A DNA stretch of 64,000 bases, from positions 1 to 64,000 of the forward strand of contig DASVLX010000098.1 in assembly GCA_036384655.1 (NCBI GenBank), given 5' to 3'. Position numbers and translations under genes: made by a program. Position 1 is the first letter of the stretch, and each line of letters opens with the position of its first letter. The stretch comes from DASVLX01 sp036384655 (GTDB taxonomy: Bacteria > Actinomycetota > Actinomycetes > Mycobacteriales > Pseudonocardiaceae). Shown piece by piece: positions 49,163-58,991 of the stretch. A model generated the notes under the pieces. The model was not told where the DNA came from. It did no database searches and was given only the letters and a program-made list of their open reading frames with translations.

Positions 49163-49191
49163 GCCGGGGCGGGGTTTTGCCCATCCCCGGC
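49163..49191 (+). terminator. Hairpin in the rpsQ-rplN gap
   Basis: GCCGGGG (49163-49169) pairs with CCCCGGC (49185-49191), followed by GGGTTTG. It lies in the 239-base gap between the S10 and spc operons, which holds no gene, and may be a partial terminator. Confidence 0.4.
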
Positions 49192-49257
49192 GGGTTTGCT
49201 AACGACCGCGCGCGTCAGGTCGGAAATCTGGCGTGCCACAACGGGTCAGGAGTTGTT

Positions 49258-49626
49258 GTGATTCAACAGGAGTCGCGACTGCGTGTCGCCGACAACACCG
49301 GTGCCAAGGAGATCCTGTGCATCCGGGTGATGGGCGGCTCGGCGCGGCGCTACGCGGGCATCGGCGACGTCATCGTCGCCACGGTCAAGGACGCCATTCC
49401 CGGTGCCGGCGTCAAAAAGGGTGACGTGGTCAAGGCCGTCGTCGTCCGGACGGTGAAGGAGAAGCGTCGTGCCGACGGCTCCTACATCCGGTTCGACGAG
49501 AACGCGGCGGTGCTCATCAAGAGCGACAACGAGCCGCGCGGCACGCGCATCTTCGGCCCGGTCGGTCGCGAGCTGAGGGACAAGAAGTTCATGAAGATCA
49601 TCTCCCTCGCGCCGGAGGTGCTGTGA
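49258..49626 (+). CDS. rplN: 50S ribosomal protein L14
   Basis: 122 residues from GTG (IQQESRLRVADNTGAKEIL), with GVKKGDVVKAVVVRT and GTRIFGPVGRELRDKKFMKI. First gene of the spc operon. A long in-frame extension upstream is rejected as it has no family match. Confidence 0.97.
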   Translation: MIQQESRLRVADNTGAKEILCIRVMGGSARRYAGIGDVIVATVKDAIPGAGVKKGDVVKAVVVRTVKEKRRADGSYIRFDENAAVLIKSDNEPRGTRIFGPVGRELRDKKFMKIISLAPEVL

Positions 49627-49628
49627 GC

Positions 49629-49943
49629 ATGAAGGTCAAGAAGGGCGACACGGTCGTCATCATCGCCGGTAAGGACAAGGGTGCCAAGGGCAAGGTCATC
49701 AAGGCCTTCCCCAAGGAGGACCGGGTCCTCGTCGAGGGTGTGAACCGGATCAAGAAGCACACCCGGATCACCCAGAACCAGCGCGGCGCGCAGTCCGGCG
49801 GGATCGTCACTCAGGAGGCGCCCATCCACGTGAGCAACGTGATGGTCGTCGACTCCGACGGCAAGCCGACCCGCGTGGGATACCGGACGGACGAAGAGGG
49901 AAAGCGCGTGCGCGTCTCCCGGCGGACCGGGAAGGACCTCTGA
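49629..49943 (+). CDS. rplX: 50S ribosomal protein L24
   Basis: 104 residues beginning KVKKGDTVVIIAGKDKGAKG (KOW motif). A GTG at 49623 overlapping the rplN stop is an alternative start adding two residues; GGAGG is 4 bases from it and 10 from the ATG. Family comparison favours the ATG. Confidence 0.93.
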   Translation: MKVKKGDTVVIIAGKDKGAKGKVIKAFPKEDRVLVEGVNRIKKHTRITQNQRGAQSGGIVTQEAPIHVSNVMVVDSDGKPTRVGYRTDEEGKRVRVSRRTGKDL

Positions 49944-49944
49944 C

Positions 49945-50511
49945 ATGACGACCACCGTTGAGAAGATCGTGCCCCGGCTCAAGGCCCGGTACCGCGACGA
50001 GATCGCCGGCGAGCTGCGCAAGCAGTACAAGTACGCCAACGTCATGCAGGTGCCCGGCGTGGTCAAGGTCGTGGTGAACATGGGCGTCGGCGACGCCGCC
50101 CGGGACAGCAAGCTCATCGAGGGTGCCGTCCGCGACCTTGCCTCGATCACCGGCCAGCGCCCCGAAATCCGCCGGGCGCGTAAGTCGATCGCGCAGTTCA
50201 AGCTGCGCGAGGGCCAGCCGATCGGCGCCAGGGTGACGTTGCGCGGCGACCGGATGTGGGAGTTCCTGGACCGGCTGCTGACCATCGCGCTGCCCCGTAT
50301 CCGTGACTTCCGCGGCCTGTCGCCGAAGCAGTTCGACGGCAACGGGAACTACACGTTCGGCCTGTCCGAGCAGTCGATGTTCCACGAGATCAACCCGGAC
50401 GCCATCGACCGCCCACGCGGCATGGACATCACGATTGTCACCACCGCCACCACCGACGACGAGGGCCGGGCGCTGCTGAAGCTGCTGGGCTTCCCGTTCA
50501 AAGAGCAGTGA
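49945..50511 (+). CDS. rplE: 50S ribosomal protein L5
   Basis: 188 residues; VPRLKARYRDEI, the MGVGDAARDSKLIEGAV core, and DFRGLSPKQFDGNGNYTFG. It binds 5S rRNA. Its stop lies within a hairpin (50507-50528). Confidence 0.98.
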   Translation: MTTTVEKIVPRLKARYRDEIAGELRKQYKYANVMQVPGVVKVVVNMGVGDAARDSKLIEGAVRDLASITGQRPEIRRARKSIAQFKLREGQPIGARVTLRGDRMWEFLDRLLTIALPRIRDFRGLSPKQFDGNGNYTFGLSEQSMFHEINPDAIDRPRGMDITIVTTATTDDEGRALLKLLGFPFKEQ

Positions 50512-50528
50512 TCAGCGCCGTGATCACT
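50507..50528 (+). promoter_or_regulatory. Hairpin across the rplE stop codon
   Basis: AGTGATCA and TGATCACT form a perfect 8-bp stem with loop GCGCCG. It could tune expression between rplE and rpsN. Confidence 0.4.
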
Positions 50529-50558
50529 GAGGTTCGCAACAGGGAGAACTAAGGAACC

Positions 50559-50744
50559 ATGGCCAAGAAGGCGCTGATCAACAAGGCGAACGCCAAGCCG
50601 AAGTTCAAGGTGCGCGGCTACACGCGGTGCAACCGTTGCGGGCGACCGCACTCGGTGTTCCGCAAGTTCGGCCTGTGCCGGGTGTGCCTGCGGGAAATGG
50701 CACACCGCGGCGAACTGCCCGGCGTGAGCAAGTCGAGCTGGTAA
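50559..50744 (+). CDS. rpsN: 30S ribosomal protein S14, type Z (zinc-binding)
   Basis: 61 residues with two CxxC pairs (CNRCGRPHSV and CRVC), the short zinc-binding form placed in the spc operon. It starts 5 bases after AAGG. Confidence 0.97.
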   Translation: MAKKALINKANAKPKFKVRGYTRCNRCGRPHSVFRKFGLCRVCLREMAHRGELPGVSKSSW

Positions 50745-50843
50745 GTCCCGCCCACTTGGTCCGCCCACCATCTTCACTTCGCCGCAGGCCGTCGGGATTG
50801 TCCCGAGGGAACCACGGCGGGAAAGGTTGAACTGGTCACCATC

Positions 50844-51242
50844 ATGACGATGACCGATCCGATCGCAGACATGCTCACCCGTCTGCGTAACGCGAATTCG
50901 GCATATCACGACGAGGTCGTGATGCCGCACTCGAAGCTGAAGGTGCACATCTCGGAAATCCTTCAGCGTGAGGGCTACATCTCCGGGTTCCGCACCGAGC
51001 CGGGTGAGAAGGGCAAGAACCTGGTCATCGAGCTGAAGTACGGGCCGAACCGGGAGCGGAGCATCGCGGGCGTGCGGCGGGTGTCCAAGCCGGGCCTGCG
51101 GGTCTACGCGAAGTCGACGAGTCTGCCCAAGGTGTTGGGTGGCCTGGGCGTGGCGATCATCTCCACGTCCGCCGGCCTGCTCACCGACCGGCAGGCGAAC
51201 AAGCAGGGCGTGGGCGGGGAAGTCCTCGCCTACGTCTGGTGA
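50844..51242 (+). CDS. rpsH: 30S ribosomal protein S8
   Basis: 132 residues. TMTDPIADMLTRLRNAN start and KVLGGLGVAIISTSAGLLTD end. A second ATG six bases on is an equal alternative. S8 is the spc operon repressor in E. coli. Confidence 0.97.
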   Translation: MTMTDPIADMLTRLRNANSAYHDEVVMPHSKLKVHISEILQREGYISGFRTEPGEKGKNLVIELKYGPNRERSIAGVRRVSKPGLRVYAKSTSLPKVLGGLGVAIISTSAGLLTDRQANKQGVGGEVLAYVW

Positions 51243-51258
51243 GGTAGGGGATACTGAC

Positions 51259-51798
51259 ATGTCGCGCATCGGAAAGTTGCCGATCAGCGTCCCCGCCGGA
51301 GTCGACGTGACCATTGACGGTCAGCGCGTCCAGGTCAAGGGACCGAAGGGTTCGCTCACGCACGTCCTCGCCGAGCCGATCACCATCAGCCAGGGCGAGA
51401 ACGGCACGCTCAACGTCGCCCGGCCGGACGACGAGCGGCGCAGCCGGGCCCTGCACGGGCTGTCCCGGACGCTGGTGAACAACATGATCATCGGCGTCAC
51501 CCAGGGCTACGAAAAGAAGATGGAGATCCACGGCGTCGGTTACCGTGTGCAGGTCAAGGGCAAGGACCTGGAGTTCGCCCTCGGCTACAGCCACCCGGTG
51601 CCGGTGCCCGCTCCGGACGGGATCACCTTCAAGGTGGAGACCCCGACCAAGTTCTCCGTGACGGGTATCGACAAGCAGCAGGTTGGCGAGGTCGCCGCGA
51701 ACATCCGCAAGCTGCGCAAGCCCGACCCGTACAAGGGCAAGGGCGTGCGGTACGCGGACGAGAAGATCCGCCGCAAGGTCGGAAAGACGGGTAAGTGA
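51259..51798 (+). CDS. rplF: 50S ribosomal protein L6
   Basis: 179 residues from ATG (SRIGKLPISVPAGVDVTID) to KPDPYKGKGVRYADEKIRRK. One-base overlap with rplR. Confidence 0.98.
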   Translation: MSRIGKLPISVPAGVDVTIDGQRVQVKGPKGSLTHVLAEPITISQGENGTLNVARPDDERRSRALHGLSRTLVNNMIIGVTQGYEKKMEIHGVGYRVQVKGKDLEFALGYSHPVPVPAPDGITFKVETPTKFSVTGIDKQQVGEVAANIRKLRKPDPYKGKGVRYADEKIRRKVGKTGK

Positions 51799-52199
51799 TG
51801 AGCGAGTCCACGGTTACCAGGCGCCGTCCGGTGGGCAAGGACGTGTCCACCAAGCGCCGCATCGCCCGGTCGCGCCGTCACTTCCGGCTGCGGAAGAAGG
51901 TCGCCGGCACGGCCACCAGGCCTCGCCTGGTGGTGAACCGGTCGTCGCGGCACATCGTCGCGCAGATCGTCGACGACCTGGCCGGCCACACGCTGGCGTC
52001 GGCGTCCAGCCTGGAGGCGGACGTGCGCGCGCTGGAGGGCGACAAGAAGGCCCACGCGGCCAAGGTCGGCCAGCTGGTCGCGGCCCGCGCCAAGGAAGCG
52101 GGGATCGACAAGGTGGTGTTCGATCGTGGTGGTTACGGCTACCACGGCCGGGTCGCCGCCCTCGCCGACGCCGCTCGCGAGGCGGGCTTGGAGTTCTGA
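51798..52199 (+). CDS. rplR: 50S ribosomal protein L18
   Basis: 133 residues from the ATG in TGATG. RRIARSRRHFRLRKKVAGT and RLVVNRSSRHIVAQIVDD bind 5S rRNA; FDRGGYGYHGRVAALADAAR ends the fold. Confidence 0.97.
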   Translation: MSESTVTRRRPVGKDVSTKRRIARSRRHFRLRKKVAGTATRPRLVVNRSSRHIVAQIVDDLAGHTLASASSLEADVRALEGDKKAHAAKVGQLVAARAKEAGIDKVVFDRGGYGYHGRVAALADAAREAGLEF

Positions 52200-52245
52200 T
52201 GGTCAAGCTAGTCAGGTTGGTTAACGGGAACGAGAGGGACGCCTG

Positions 52246-52902
52246 ATGCCGGGACGTACACGGCAGTTCGGCGGTAACCGAGGTCCGCAGAGCGGCGCTC
52301 AGGGTGAGCGCGGCGAGCGTGGTGAGCGCCGCGGACGTCGGGGTGACCGCGACAGCGGCCGCGGCGGGGCGGCCCCCGACAAGACCCCGCATCTTGAGAA
52401 GGTCGTCGCGATCAACCGCGTCGCCAAGGTGGTCAAGGGTGGCCGGCGGTTCAGCTTCACCGCGCTGGTCGTCGTTGGCGACGGTGACGGGATGGTCGGC
52501 GTCGGCTACGGAAAGGCGAAGGAGGTGCCGGCCGCCATCGCGAAGGGCGTCGAGGAGGCGAAGAAGAACTTCTTCCGCGTTCCTCGGATCGCCGGCACCA
52601 TCCCGCACCCGATCCAGGGTGAGGCGGCCGCCGGTGTGGTGCTGCTCCGCCCGGCCAGCGCCGGTACCGGTGTGATCGCCGGTGGCCCGGTGCGTGCCGT
52701 GCTGGAATGCGCCGGTGTGCGCGATGTCCTGAGCAAGTCGCTGGGCAGCGACAACGCCATCAACATCGTGCACGCGACCGTCGCCGCGCTGAAGTCGTTG
52801 CAGCGGCCCGAGGAGGTCGCCGCGCGTCGTGGCCTGCCGCTGGAGGATGTCGCTCCGGCCGGTCTGCTGCGGGCGCGGGCCGCGGCCAAGCAGGGAGCGT
52901 GA
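52246..52902 (+). CDS. rpsE: 30S ribosomal protein S5
   Basis: 218 residues. An Arg/Gly-rich N-terminal tail of about 45 residues (GERGERGERRGRRGDRD) precedes the S5 core (VVGDGDGMVGVGYGKAKEVP, GAGTGVIAGGPVRAVLE-like). S5 acts in decoding fidelity. Confidence 0.97.
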   Translation: MPGRTRQFGGNRGPQSGAQGERGERGERRGRRGDRDSGRGGAAPDKTPHLEKVVAINRVAKVVKGGRRFSFTALVVVGDGDGMVGVGYGKAKEVPAAIAKGVEEAKKNFFRVPRIAGTIPHPIQGEAAAGVVLLRPASAGTGVIAGGPVRAVLECAGVRDVLSKSLGSDNAINIVHATVAALKSLQRPEEVAARRGLPLEDVAPAGLLRARAAAKQGA

Positions 52903-52906
52903 CACC

Positions 52907-53089
52907 ATGGCACAGCTCAAGGTGACTCAGGTCAAGAGCAAGATCGGCGCGAAGCGCAAGCAGCAGGAATCCTTGCGCACGCTCGGTCTACACAAGATCC
53001 GCCAGTCGGTGACTCGTGAGGACAGCCCCCAGTTGCGCGGTCTGATTCACTCCGTGCGGCATCTGGTGGTCGTCGAGGAGGTGGACTGA
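52907..53089 (+). CDS. rpmD: 50S ribosomal protein L30
   Basis: 60 residues from ATG: QLKVTQVKSKIGAKRKQQES then LRTLGLHKIRQSVTREDSP. Normal L30 length. Confidence 0.97.
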   Translation: MAQLKVTQVKSKIGAKRKQQESLRTLGLHKIRQSVTREDSPQLRGLIHSVRHLVVVEEVD

Positions 53090-53091
53090 CG

Positions 53092-53532
53092 ATGGTCATC
53101 AAGATCCATGACCTGCGGCCGGCACCGGGCGCCAAGACGGAGAAGACCCGTGTTGGTCGTGGTGAGGGCTCGAAGGGTAAGACCGCCGGTCGCGGTACCA
53201 AGGGCACCAAGGCCCGCAAGGGCGTGTCGCCGCGATTCGAGGGTGGCCAGATGCCCATCCACATGCGGCTGCCGAAGTTGAAGGGATTCCGGAACCCGTT
53301 CCGGGTCGAGTACCAGGTTGTGAACGTCGGCGACCTGGCCCGGCTGTTCCCCGAGGGCGGCGCGGTGGACGTGGACGCGCTGGTGGCCGCGGGCGCGGTC
53401 CGCAAGAACGAACCGGTCAAGGTGCTGGGCGACGGCGAGCTGGCCGTCGCACTGCGGGTGACCGCCGACAAGTTCTCGGCCAGTGCGACCGAGAAGATCA
53501 CCGCCGCCGGTGGTACCACCACCGTCCGGTAG
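53092..53532 (+). CDS. rplO: 50S ribosomal protein L15
   Basis: 146 residues with RPAPGAKTEKTRVGRGEGSK and RFEGGQMPIHMRLPKLKGF. Ends the spc operon here; a strong terminator follows and secY has its own leader. Confidence 0.98.
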   Translation: MVIKIHDLRPAPGAKTEKTRVGRGEGSKGKTAGRGTKGTKARKGVSPRFEGGQMPIHMRLPKLKGFRNPFRVEYQVVNVGDLARLFPEGGAVDVDALVAAGAVRKNEPVKVLGDGELAVALRVTADKFSASATEKITAAGGTTTVR

Positions 53533-53542
53533 GTAGTTCCAC

Positions 53543-53589
53543 CCATCAGGGCCGGCAAGGACGAAGAACCGTCCCGCCGGCCCTGATGG
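53543..53589 (+). terminator. Terminator after rplO
   Basis: A perfect 14-bp stem CCATCAGGGCCGGC with its complement around a 19-nt loop, 10 bases after the stop. Confidence 0.85.
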
Positions 53590-54020
53590 CATTCACGGTC
53601 ATTCGCGTAATCGTCTGCACCCCGCGTTGATCGGTCTGTCACTGGCCACTACAACCCGGACAATTCGCACGGCCTGGCTTCCGTCGTTACTGGCGGCGAA
53701 GCCAGGAGGGTGCTCCGCAACTTCATGCTGCTCGAGTTGTTCTTCGCTGCCTTAGCTCTTGGTGTCCTGTTGGACATCCTCGGCGTGTATCGCGTCAATT
53801 GGTTGTAACTTCGCCGACCGAAAGAGCCACGCAAGCGCTTGCCCGAACTGAGGACGGACTCGCCGAGGCGGGACTCGGGCGGACTGTTACAGTCGGTCGA
53901 ACGTCCCCTGCCCGAGGGCAGAGGCGCTTCGGCCTGTGTCCACAGGTAGTGTCCCCGCCGGCGGCCCGCCGGCCACGACAAGCGCCGGCAACCGCGCCGG
54001 TACCGCCCAGGAGGTTTCGC
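53590..54020 (+). other. secY leader region
   Basis: 431 bases between the rplO terminator and secY. It holds a 32-codon hydrophobic frame at 53710-53808 (see findings) but no other gene. It presumably contains the secY promoter, which I cannot place with confidence. Confidence 0.6.
53710..53808 (+). CDS. Possible small hydrophobic leader peptide upstream of secY
   Basis: A 32-residue frame (GTG start, or 27 from the ATG at 53725) that would make one short membrane helix, FMLLELFFAALALGVLLD. AGGAGG at 53704 abuts the GTG and is 15 bases from the ATG, so neither spacing is good. It contains a TTA codon. It may be a leader peptide or chance. Confidence 0.25.
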   Translation: MLRNFMLLELFFAALALGVLLDILGVYRVNWL

Positions 54021-55345
<1,325 letters not shown>

Positions 55346-55346
<1 letters not shown>

Positions 55347-55900
55347 TGAGAGTCGTTCTTATCGGCCCGCCGGGAGCGGGCAAGGGCACTCAGGCGGCGG
55401 CACTCAAGCAGCGGTTGGCCGTTCCGCACATCTCGACCGGCGACCTGTTCCGGGCGAACATCAGCCAGCACACCGAGCTGGGCAAGAGGGTCCAGCAGTA
55501 CATCGACGCTGGTCAGCTCGTGCCCGACGAGGTCACCAACGACATGGTGCGGAACCGGCTCGCCGAGCCGGACACGGAGGCCGGTTTCCTGCTGGACGGG
55601 TTTCCGCGCAATGTCGCCCAGGCCGATGTGCTGAGCAAGATGCTCGCTGAGAACGACCAAGCCCTGGACGCCGTGCTGGAGTTCCGGGTTCCCGAGGACG
55701 TCGTGGTCGCGCGGCTGCTCGCGCGTGGCCGCAGCGACGACACCGAGGCGGTCATCCGGCACCGTCAGCAGGTCTACCGTTCGGAGACCGCACCGCTGCT
55801 GGACTACTACAAGAACATCCTGGTGACCGTGGACGCGGTCGGCGAGGTGGATGAGATCACCGAGCGGGCATTCACGGCACTGCGGGCGAAGGGCCAATGA
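55346..55900 (+). CDS. adk: Adenylate kinase
   Basis: 184 residues, the short form without a zinc LID. P-loop GPPGAGKGTQ (7-16), DGFPRN and RLLARGRSDD. It converts AMP and ATP to two ADP. Starts at GTG in the TAGTG overlap with secY. Confidence 0.97.
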
Positions 55901-55928
55901 CCGTGCTGGCTCACTGCGGAGGCGCTCG

Positions 55929-56744
55929 GTGCTGAGGCGTGGTCGAGGAATCCAGCTGAAGACCGTTGGTGAACTGCAGGCGATGCGGGCCGCCGGTCTG
56001 GTGGTGGCACGCACGCTGGCAGCGGTCGCCGAGCGGATCCAGCCCGGCGTCAGCACCGCCGAGCTGGACCAGCTGGCCGAGCAGACCATCCGGGACGCCA
56101 ACGCGGTGCCCTCGTTCAAGGGCTACCACGGTTATCCCGCGTCGATCTGCACATCCGTGAACGACCAGGTGGTGCATGGCATCCCGGCCACCACCCAGGT
56201 GCTCGCCGACGGGGACCTGATCTCCATCGACTGCGGCGCGATCCTGGACGGCTGGCATGGTGACTCGGCCGTGACGCTGCCGGTGGGCACCATGTCCGAG
56301 GCGGACCGGCAGCTGTCCGAGGCGACCCGGCGGTCCATGTACGCGGGGATCAAGGCGCTCCGGCCGGACGCCAGGCTGTCCGACGTGTCCTCGGCGGTCG
56401 AGGCTTCGGCCCGCAAATCCAGCCGTGAGGACAGGCGGACGTACGGGATCGTGGCCGACTACGGCGGCCACGGCATTGGCACGCAGATGCACATGGAGCC
56501 GTTCCTGCCAAACCTGGGTAAGCCCGGCAGGGGTCCCAGGCTGCGGGTCGGCATGGCCATCTGCGTCGAACCGATGCTGACTCTCGGCTCCGCGAAGACC
56601 AAGGAACTCGACGACGCCTGGACCGTGGTCACCCTGGACGGTTCGCGCGCCGCGCACTGGGAACACTCGGTCGCGGTGACCGAGGACGGCCCGTGGATTC
56701 TGACGGCGGCCGAACAGGACGCCCGGGACGGCGTGACAGCGTAG
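55929..56744 (+). CDS. map: Methionine aminopeptidase, type I
   Basis: 271 residues from the GTG 6 bases after GGAGG. Metal ligands are visible: Asp in SIDCGAILDGWHGD (two), His in GHGIGTQMH, Glu in VEPMLT and in WEHSVAVTEDG. It removes the initiator Met from new proteins. Confidence 0.95.
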   Translation: MLRRGRGIQLKTVGELQAMRAAGLVVARTLAAVAERIQPGVSTAELDQLAEQTIRDANAVPSFKGYHGYPASICTSVNDQVVHGIPATTQVLADGDLISIDCGAILDGWHGDSAVTLPVGTMSEADRQLSEATRRSMYAGIKALRPDARLSDVSSAVEASARKSSREDRRTYGIVADYGGHGIGTQMHMEPFLPNLGKPGRGPRLRVGMAICVEPMLTLGSAKTKELDDAWTVVTLDGSRAAHWEHSVAVTEDGPWILTAAEQDARDGVTA

Positions 56745-56764
56745 CCCCGCCCTGTCCACCCGGT

Positions 56765-56793
56765 TTGGGAGCATGCCCCCAGTAGCGTAAACT
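56765..56793 (+). promoter_or_regulatory. infA operon promoter
   Basis: TTGGGA (56765-56770), 17 bases, TAAACT (56788-56793), in the 178-base gap before infA. Confidence 0.65.
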
Positions 56794-56922
56794 CACGTAA
56801 CGGTGCATTCGTCGCGCCCGTTCCGTCGTGTCCTGCTTACTTCGGTTTCGGTGTGACGGCTGCCCGTGGCCGGCGCAGCAGCGCCGGTCTCGCCCACATC
56901 GCCGTCACGAAACGTGGAGGAC

Positions 56923-57144
56923 ATGGCCAAGAAGGACGGGGCTATCGAGGTAGAGGGCCGCGTAGTTGAGCCGCTCCCCAACGCGATGTTTCGCGTCGAG
57001 CTGGAGAACGGACACCGGGTGCTTGCGCACATCAGCGGCAAGATGCGACAGCACTACATCCGCATCCTGCCCGAGGACCGGGTTGTCGTGGAGCTCTCGC
57101 CCTACGACCTGTCCCGCGGCCGCATCGTCTACCGCTACAAGTGA
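56923..57144 (+). CDS. infA: Translation initiation factor IF-1
   Basis: 73 residues from ATG after GTGGAGG: AKKDGAIEVEGRVVEPLPNA, an OB fold, ending SPYDLSRGRIVYRYK. First gene of the alpha operon. Confidence 0.98.
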   Translation: MAKKDGAIEVEGRVVEPLPNAMFRVELENGHRVLAHISGKMRQHYIRILPEDRVVVELSPYDLSRGRIVYRYK

Positions 57145-57168
57145 CGACCGACCAGGAGAACGACGGAC

Positions 57169-57282
57169 GTGAAGGTCCAGCCGAGCGTCAAGAAGATCTG
57201 TGACAAGTGCAAGGTGATTCGCCGTCACGGGCGGGTCATGGTGATCTGCGAGAACCTGCGTCACAAGCAGCGTCAGGGCTGA
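57169..57282 (+). CDS. rpmJ: 50S ribosomal protein L36 (zinc-binding form)
   Basis: 37 residues: GTG start 14 bases after AGGAG, KVQPSVKKICDKCKVIRRHG, then a third Cys and a His (ICENLRHKQRQG) completing the zinc site. Confidence 0.97.
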   Translation: MKVQPSVKKICDKCKVIRRHGRVMVICENLRHKQRQG

Positions 57283-57473
57283 CACCGCACCGCTGGTGCA
57301 CACAACTTCGACGCACACAACTGCACGGCACGACTACCGATGAACTTCCCAGACCTGCCGGATCACGGGGATCCGGCGTTCCCCCCGGATTCCAGGCCGG
57401 GGCCTGTGGTCAATTCGGCACACAGGGCGGTCGGGGAGCAAACCTGGAACACAACCGAGGAGAACACCGCCGA

Positions 57474-57854
57474 ATGGCACGACTCGCTGGCGTTGACCTC
57501 CCCCGCGAGAAGCGGATGGAGATCGCGCTGACCTACATCTACGGCATTGGCCGTACCCGCTCGAAGGAAGTCCTGACCGCCACTTCGATCAGCCCCGACC
57601 TGCGGGTCCGGGACCTGACCGATGAGGACGTGGCCAAGCTGCGGGACTTCATCGAGGAGAACTACAAGGTCGAGGGTGACCTCCGCCGTGAGGTCCAGGC
57701 CGACATCCGCCGGAAGATCGAGATCGGCTGCTACGAGGGGCTGCGCTGGCGTCGCAACCTGCCCGTCCGTGGCCAGCGGACGAAGACCAACGCCCGTACC
57801 CGCAAGGGCCCCAAGAAGACAGTCGCCGGCAAGAAGAAGGCCGGGAAGAAGTAG
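57474..57854 (+). CDS. rpsM: 30S ribosomal protein S13
   Basis: 126 residues from ATG (ARLAGVDLPREKRMEIALTY) with RNLPVRGQRTKTNARTRKG and a Lys-rich tail. A 191-base gap without a gene precedes it. Confidence 0.98.
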   Translation: MARLAGVDLPREKRMEIALTYIYGIGRTRSKEVLTATSISPDLRVRDLTDEDVAKLRDFIEENYKVEGDLRREVQADIRRKIEIGCYEGLRWRRNLPVRGQRTKTNARTRKGPKKTVAGKKKAGKK

Positions 57855-57872
57855 TAGGAGAGCTCCCAAGAC

Positions 57873-58280
57873 ATGCCCCCCAAGTCTCGTACCGGCGCCG
57901 GGGCGAAGAAGGTCCGGCGCAAGGAAAAGAAGAACGTCGCGCACGGTCACGCGCACATCAAGAGCACGTTCAACAACACCATCGTGTCGATCACCGACCC
58001 GTTCGGCAACGTGATCAGCTGGGCCTCCGCCGGCCATGTCGGCTTCAAGGGCTCCCGGAAGTCGACGCCGTTCGCGGCGCAGATGGCCGCGGAGAACGCC
58101 GCCCGGAAGGCCGCCGAACACGGCATGAAGAAGGTCGACGTGTTCGTCAAGGGGCCGGGTTCCGGCCGCGAGACCGCGATTCGTTCGCTGCAGGCCGCCG
58201 GCCTTGAGGTCGGCAACATCCAGGACGTGACCCCGCAGCCGCACAACGGCTGCCGGCCGCCGAAGCGCCGCCGGGTTTAG
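57873..58280 (+). CDS. rpsK: 30S ribosomal protein S11
   Basis: 135 residues; GHAHIKSTFNNTIVSITD and TPQPHNGCRPPKRRRV are hallmarks. Confidence 0.98.
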   Translation: MPPKSRTGAGAKKVRRKEKKNVAHGHAHIKSTFNNTIVSITDPFGNVISWASAGHVGFKGSRKSTPFAAQMAAENAARKAAEHGMKKVDVFVKGPGSGRETAIRSLQAAGLEVGNIQDVTPQPHNGCRPPKRRRV

Positions 58281-58300
58281 GACGGGGAGGAGAGGACTTC

Positions 58301-58906
58301 ATGGCTCGCTACACCGGCCCCGTCACCCGCAAGTCCCGCCGGCTCAAGGTTGACCTTGTCGGCGGTGACCAGGCGTTTGAGCGTCGCCCCTTCCCGCCCG
58401 GCCAGCACGGCCGCGGCCGGGTCAAGGAGAGCGAGTACCTGCTTCAGCTGCAGGAGAAGCAGAAGGCTCGGTTCACCTACGGCGTGTTGGAGCGGCAGTT
58501 CAGCCGGTACTACAAGGAGGCGGTCCGCCGCCCCGGCAAGACCGGCGAGAACCTGCTGCAGCTGCTGGAGGCCCGACTGGACAACGTGGTCTACCGCGCC
58601 GGCCTGGCCCGGACCCGTCGGCAGGCCCGTCAGTTGGTCAGTCACGGCCACTTCCTGGTCAACAACAAGCCGGTGAACATCCCCAGCTACCAGGTCAGTA
58701 AATGGGACATTATCGACGTGCGCGAGAAGTCGCTGTCGACGCTGCCCTTCGAGGTCGCCAAGGCGACCCTCGGCGAGCGGCCGATCCCGGCCTGGTTGCA
58801 GGTGGTTCCATCCAGCCTGCGAATCCTGGTGCACCAGGTGCCGGAGCGTGCGCAGATCGACACCCCGGTACAGGAACAGCTCATCGTCGAGTTCTACTCG
58901 AAGTGA
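58301..58906 (+). CDS. rpsD: 30S ribosomal protein S4
   Basis: 201 residues; ARYTGPVTRKSRRLKVDL, and the S4 domain ARQLVSHGHFLVNNKPVNIP. No zinc cysteines, the usual form for this group. S4 nucleates 30S assembly. Confidence 0.98.
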   Translation: MARYTGPVTRKSRRLKVDLVGGDQAFERRPFPPGQHGRGRVKESEYLLQLQEKQKARFTYGVLERQFSRYYKEAVRRPGKTGENLLQLLEARLDNVVYRAGLARTRRQARQLVSHGHFLVNNKPVNIPSYQVSKWDIIDVREKSLSTLPFEVAKATLGERPIPAWLQVVPSSLRILVHQVPERAQIDTPVQEQLIVEFYSK

Positions 58907-58991
58907 TGCGCCGGCCGGGGCGGCCGACCAGCCGCCCCGGCCATCCAAGTCGGCGTCATATGGCGGGCGCCGCGAGGAAAGGAACAAGAAA

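Noticed and set aside
53799..54020. secY starting 74 codons earlier
   Set aside because: No similarity to SecY; the GTG at 54021 has an ideal AGGAGG.
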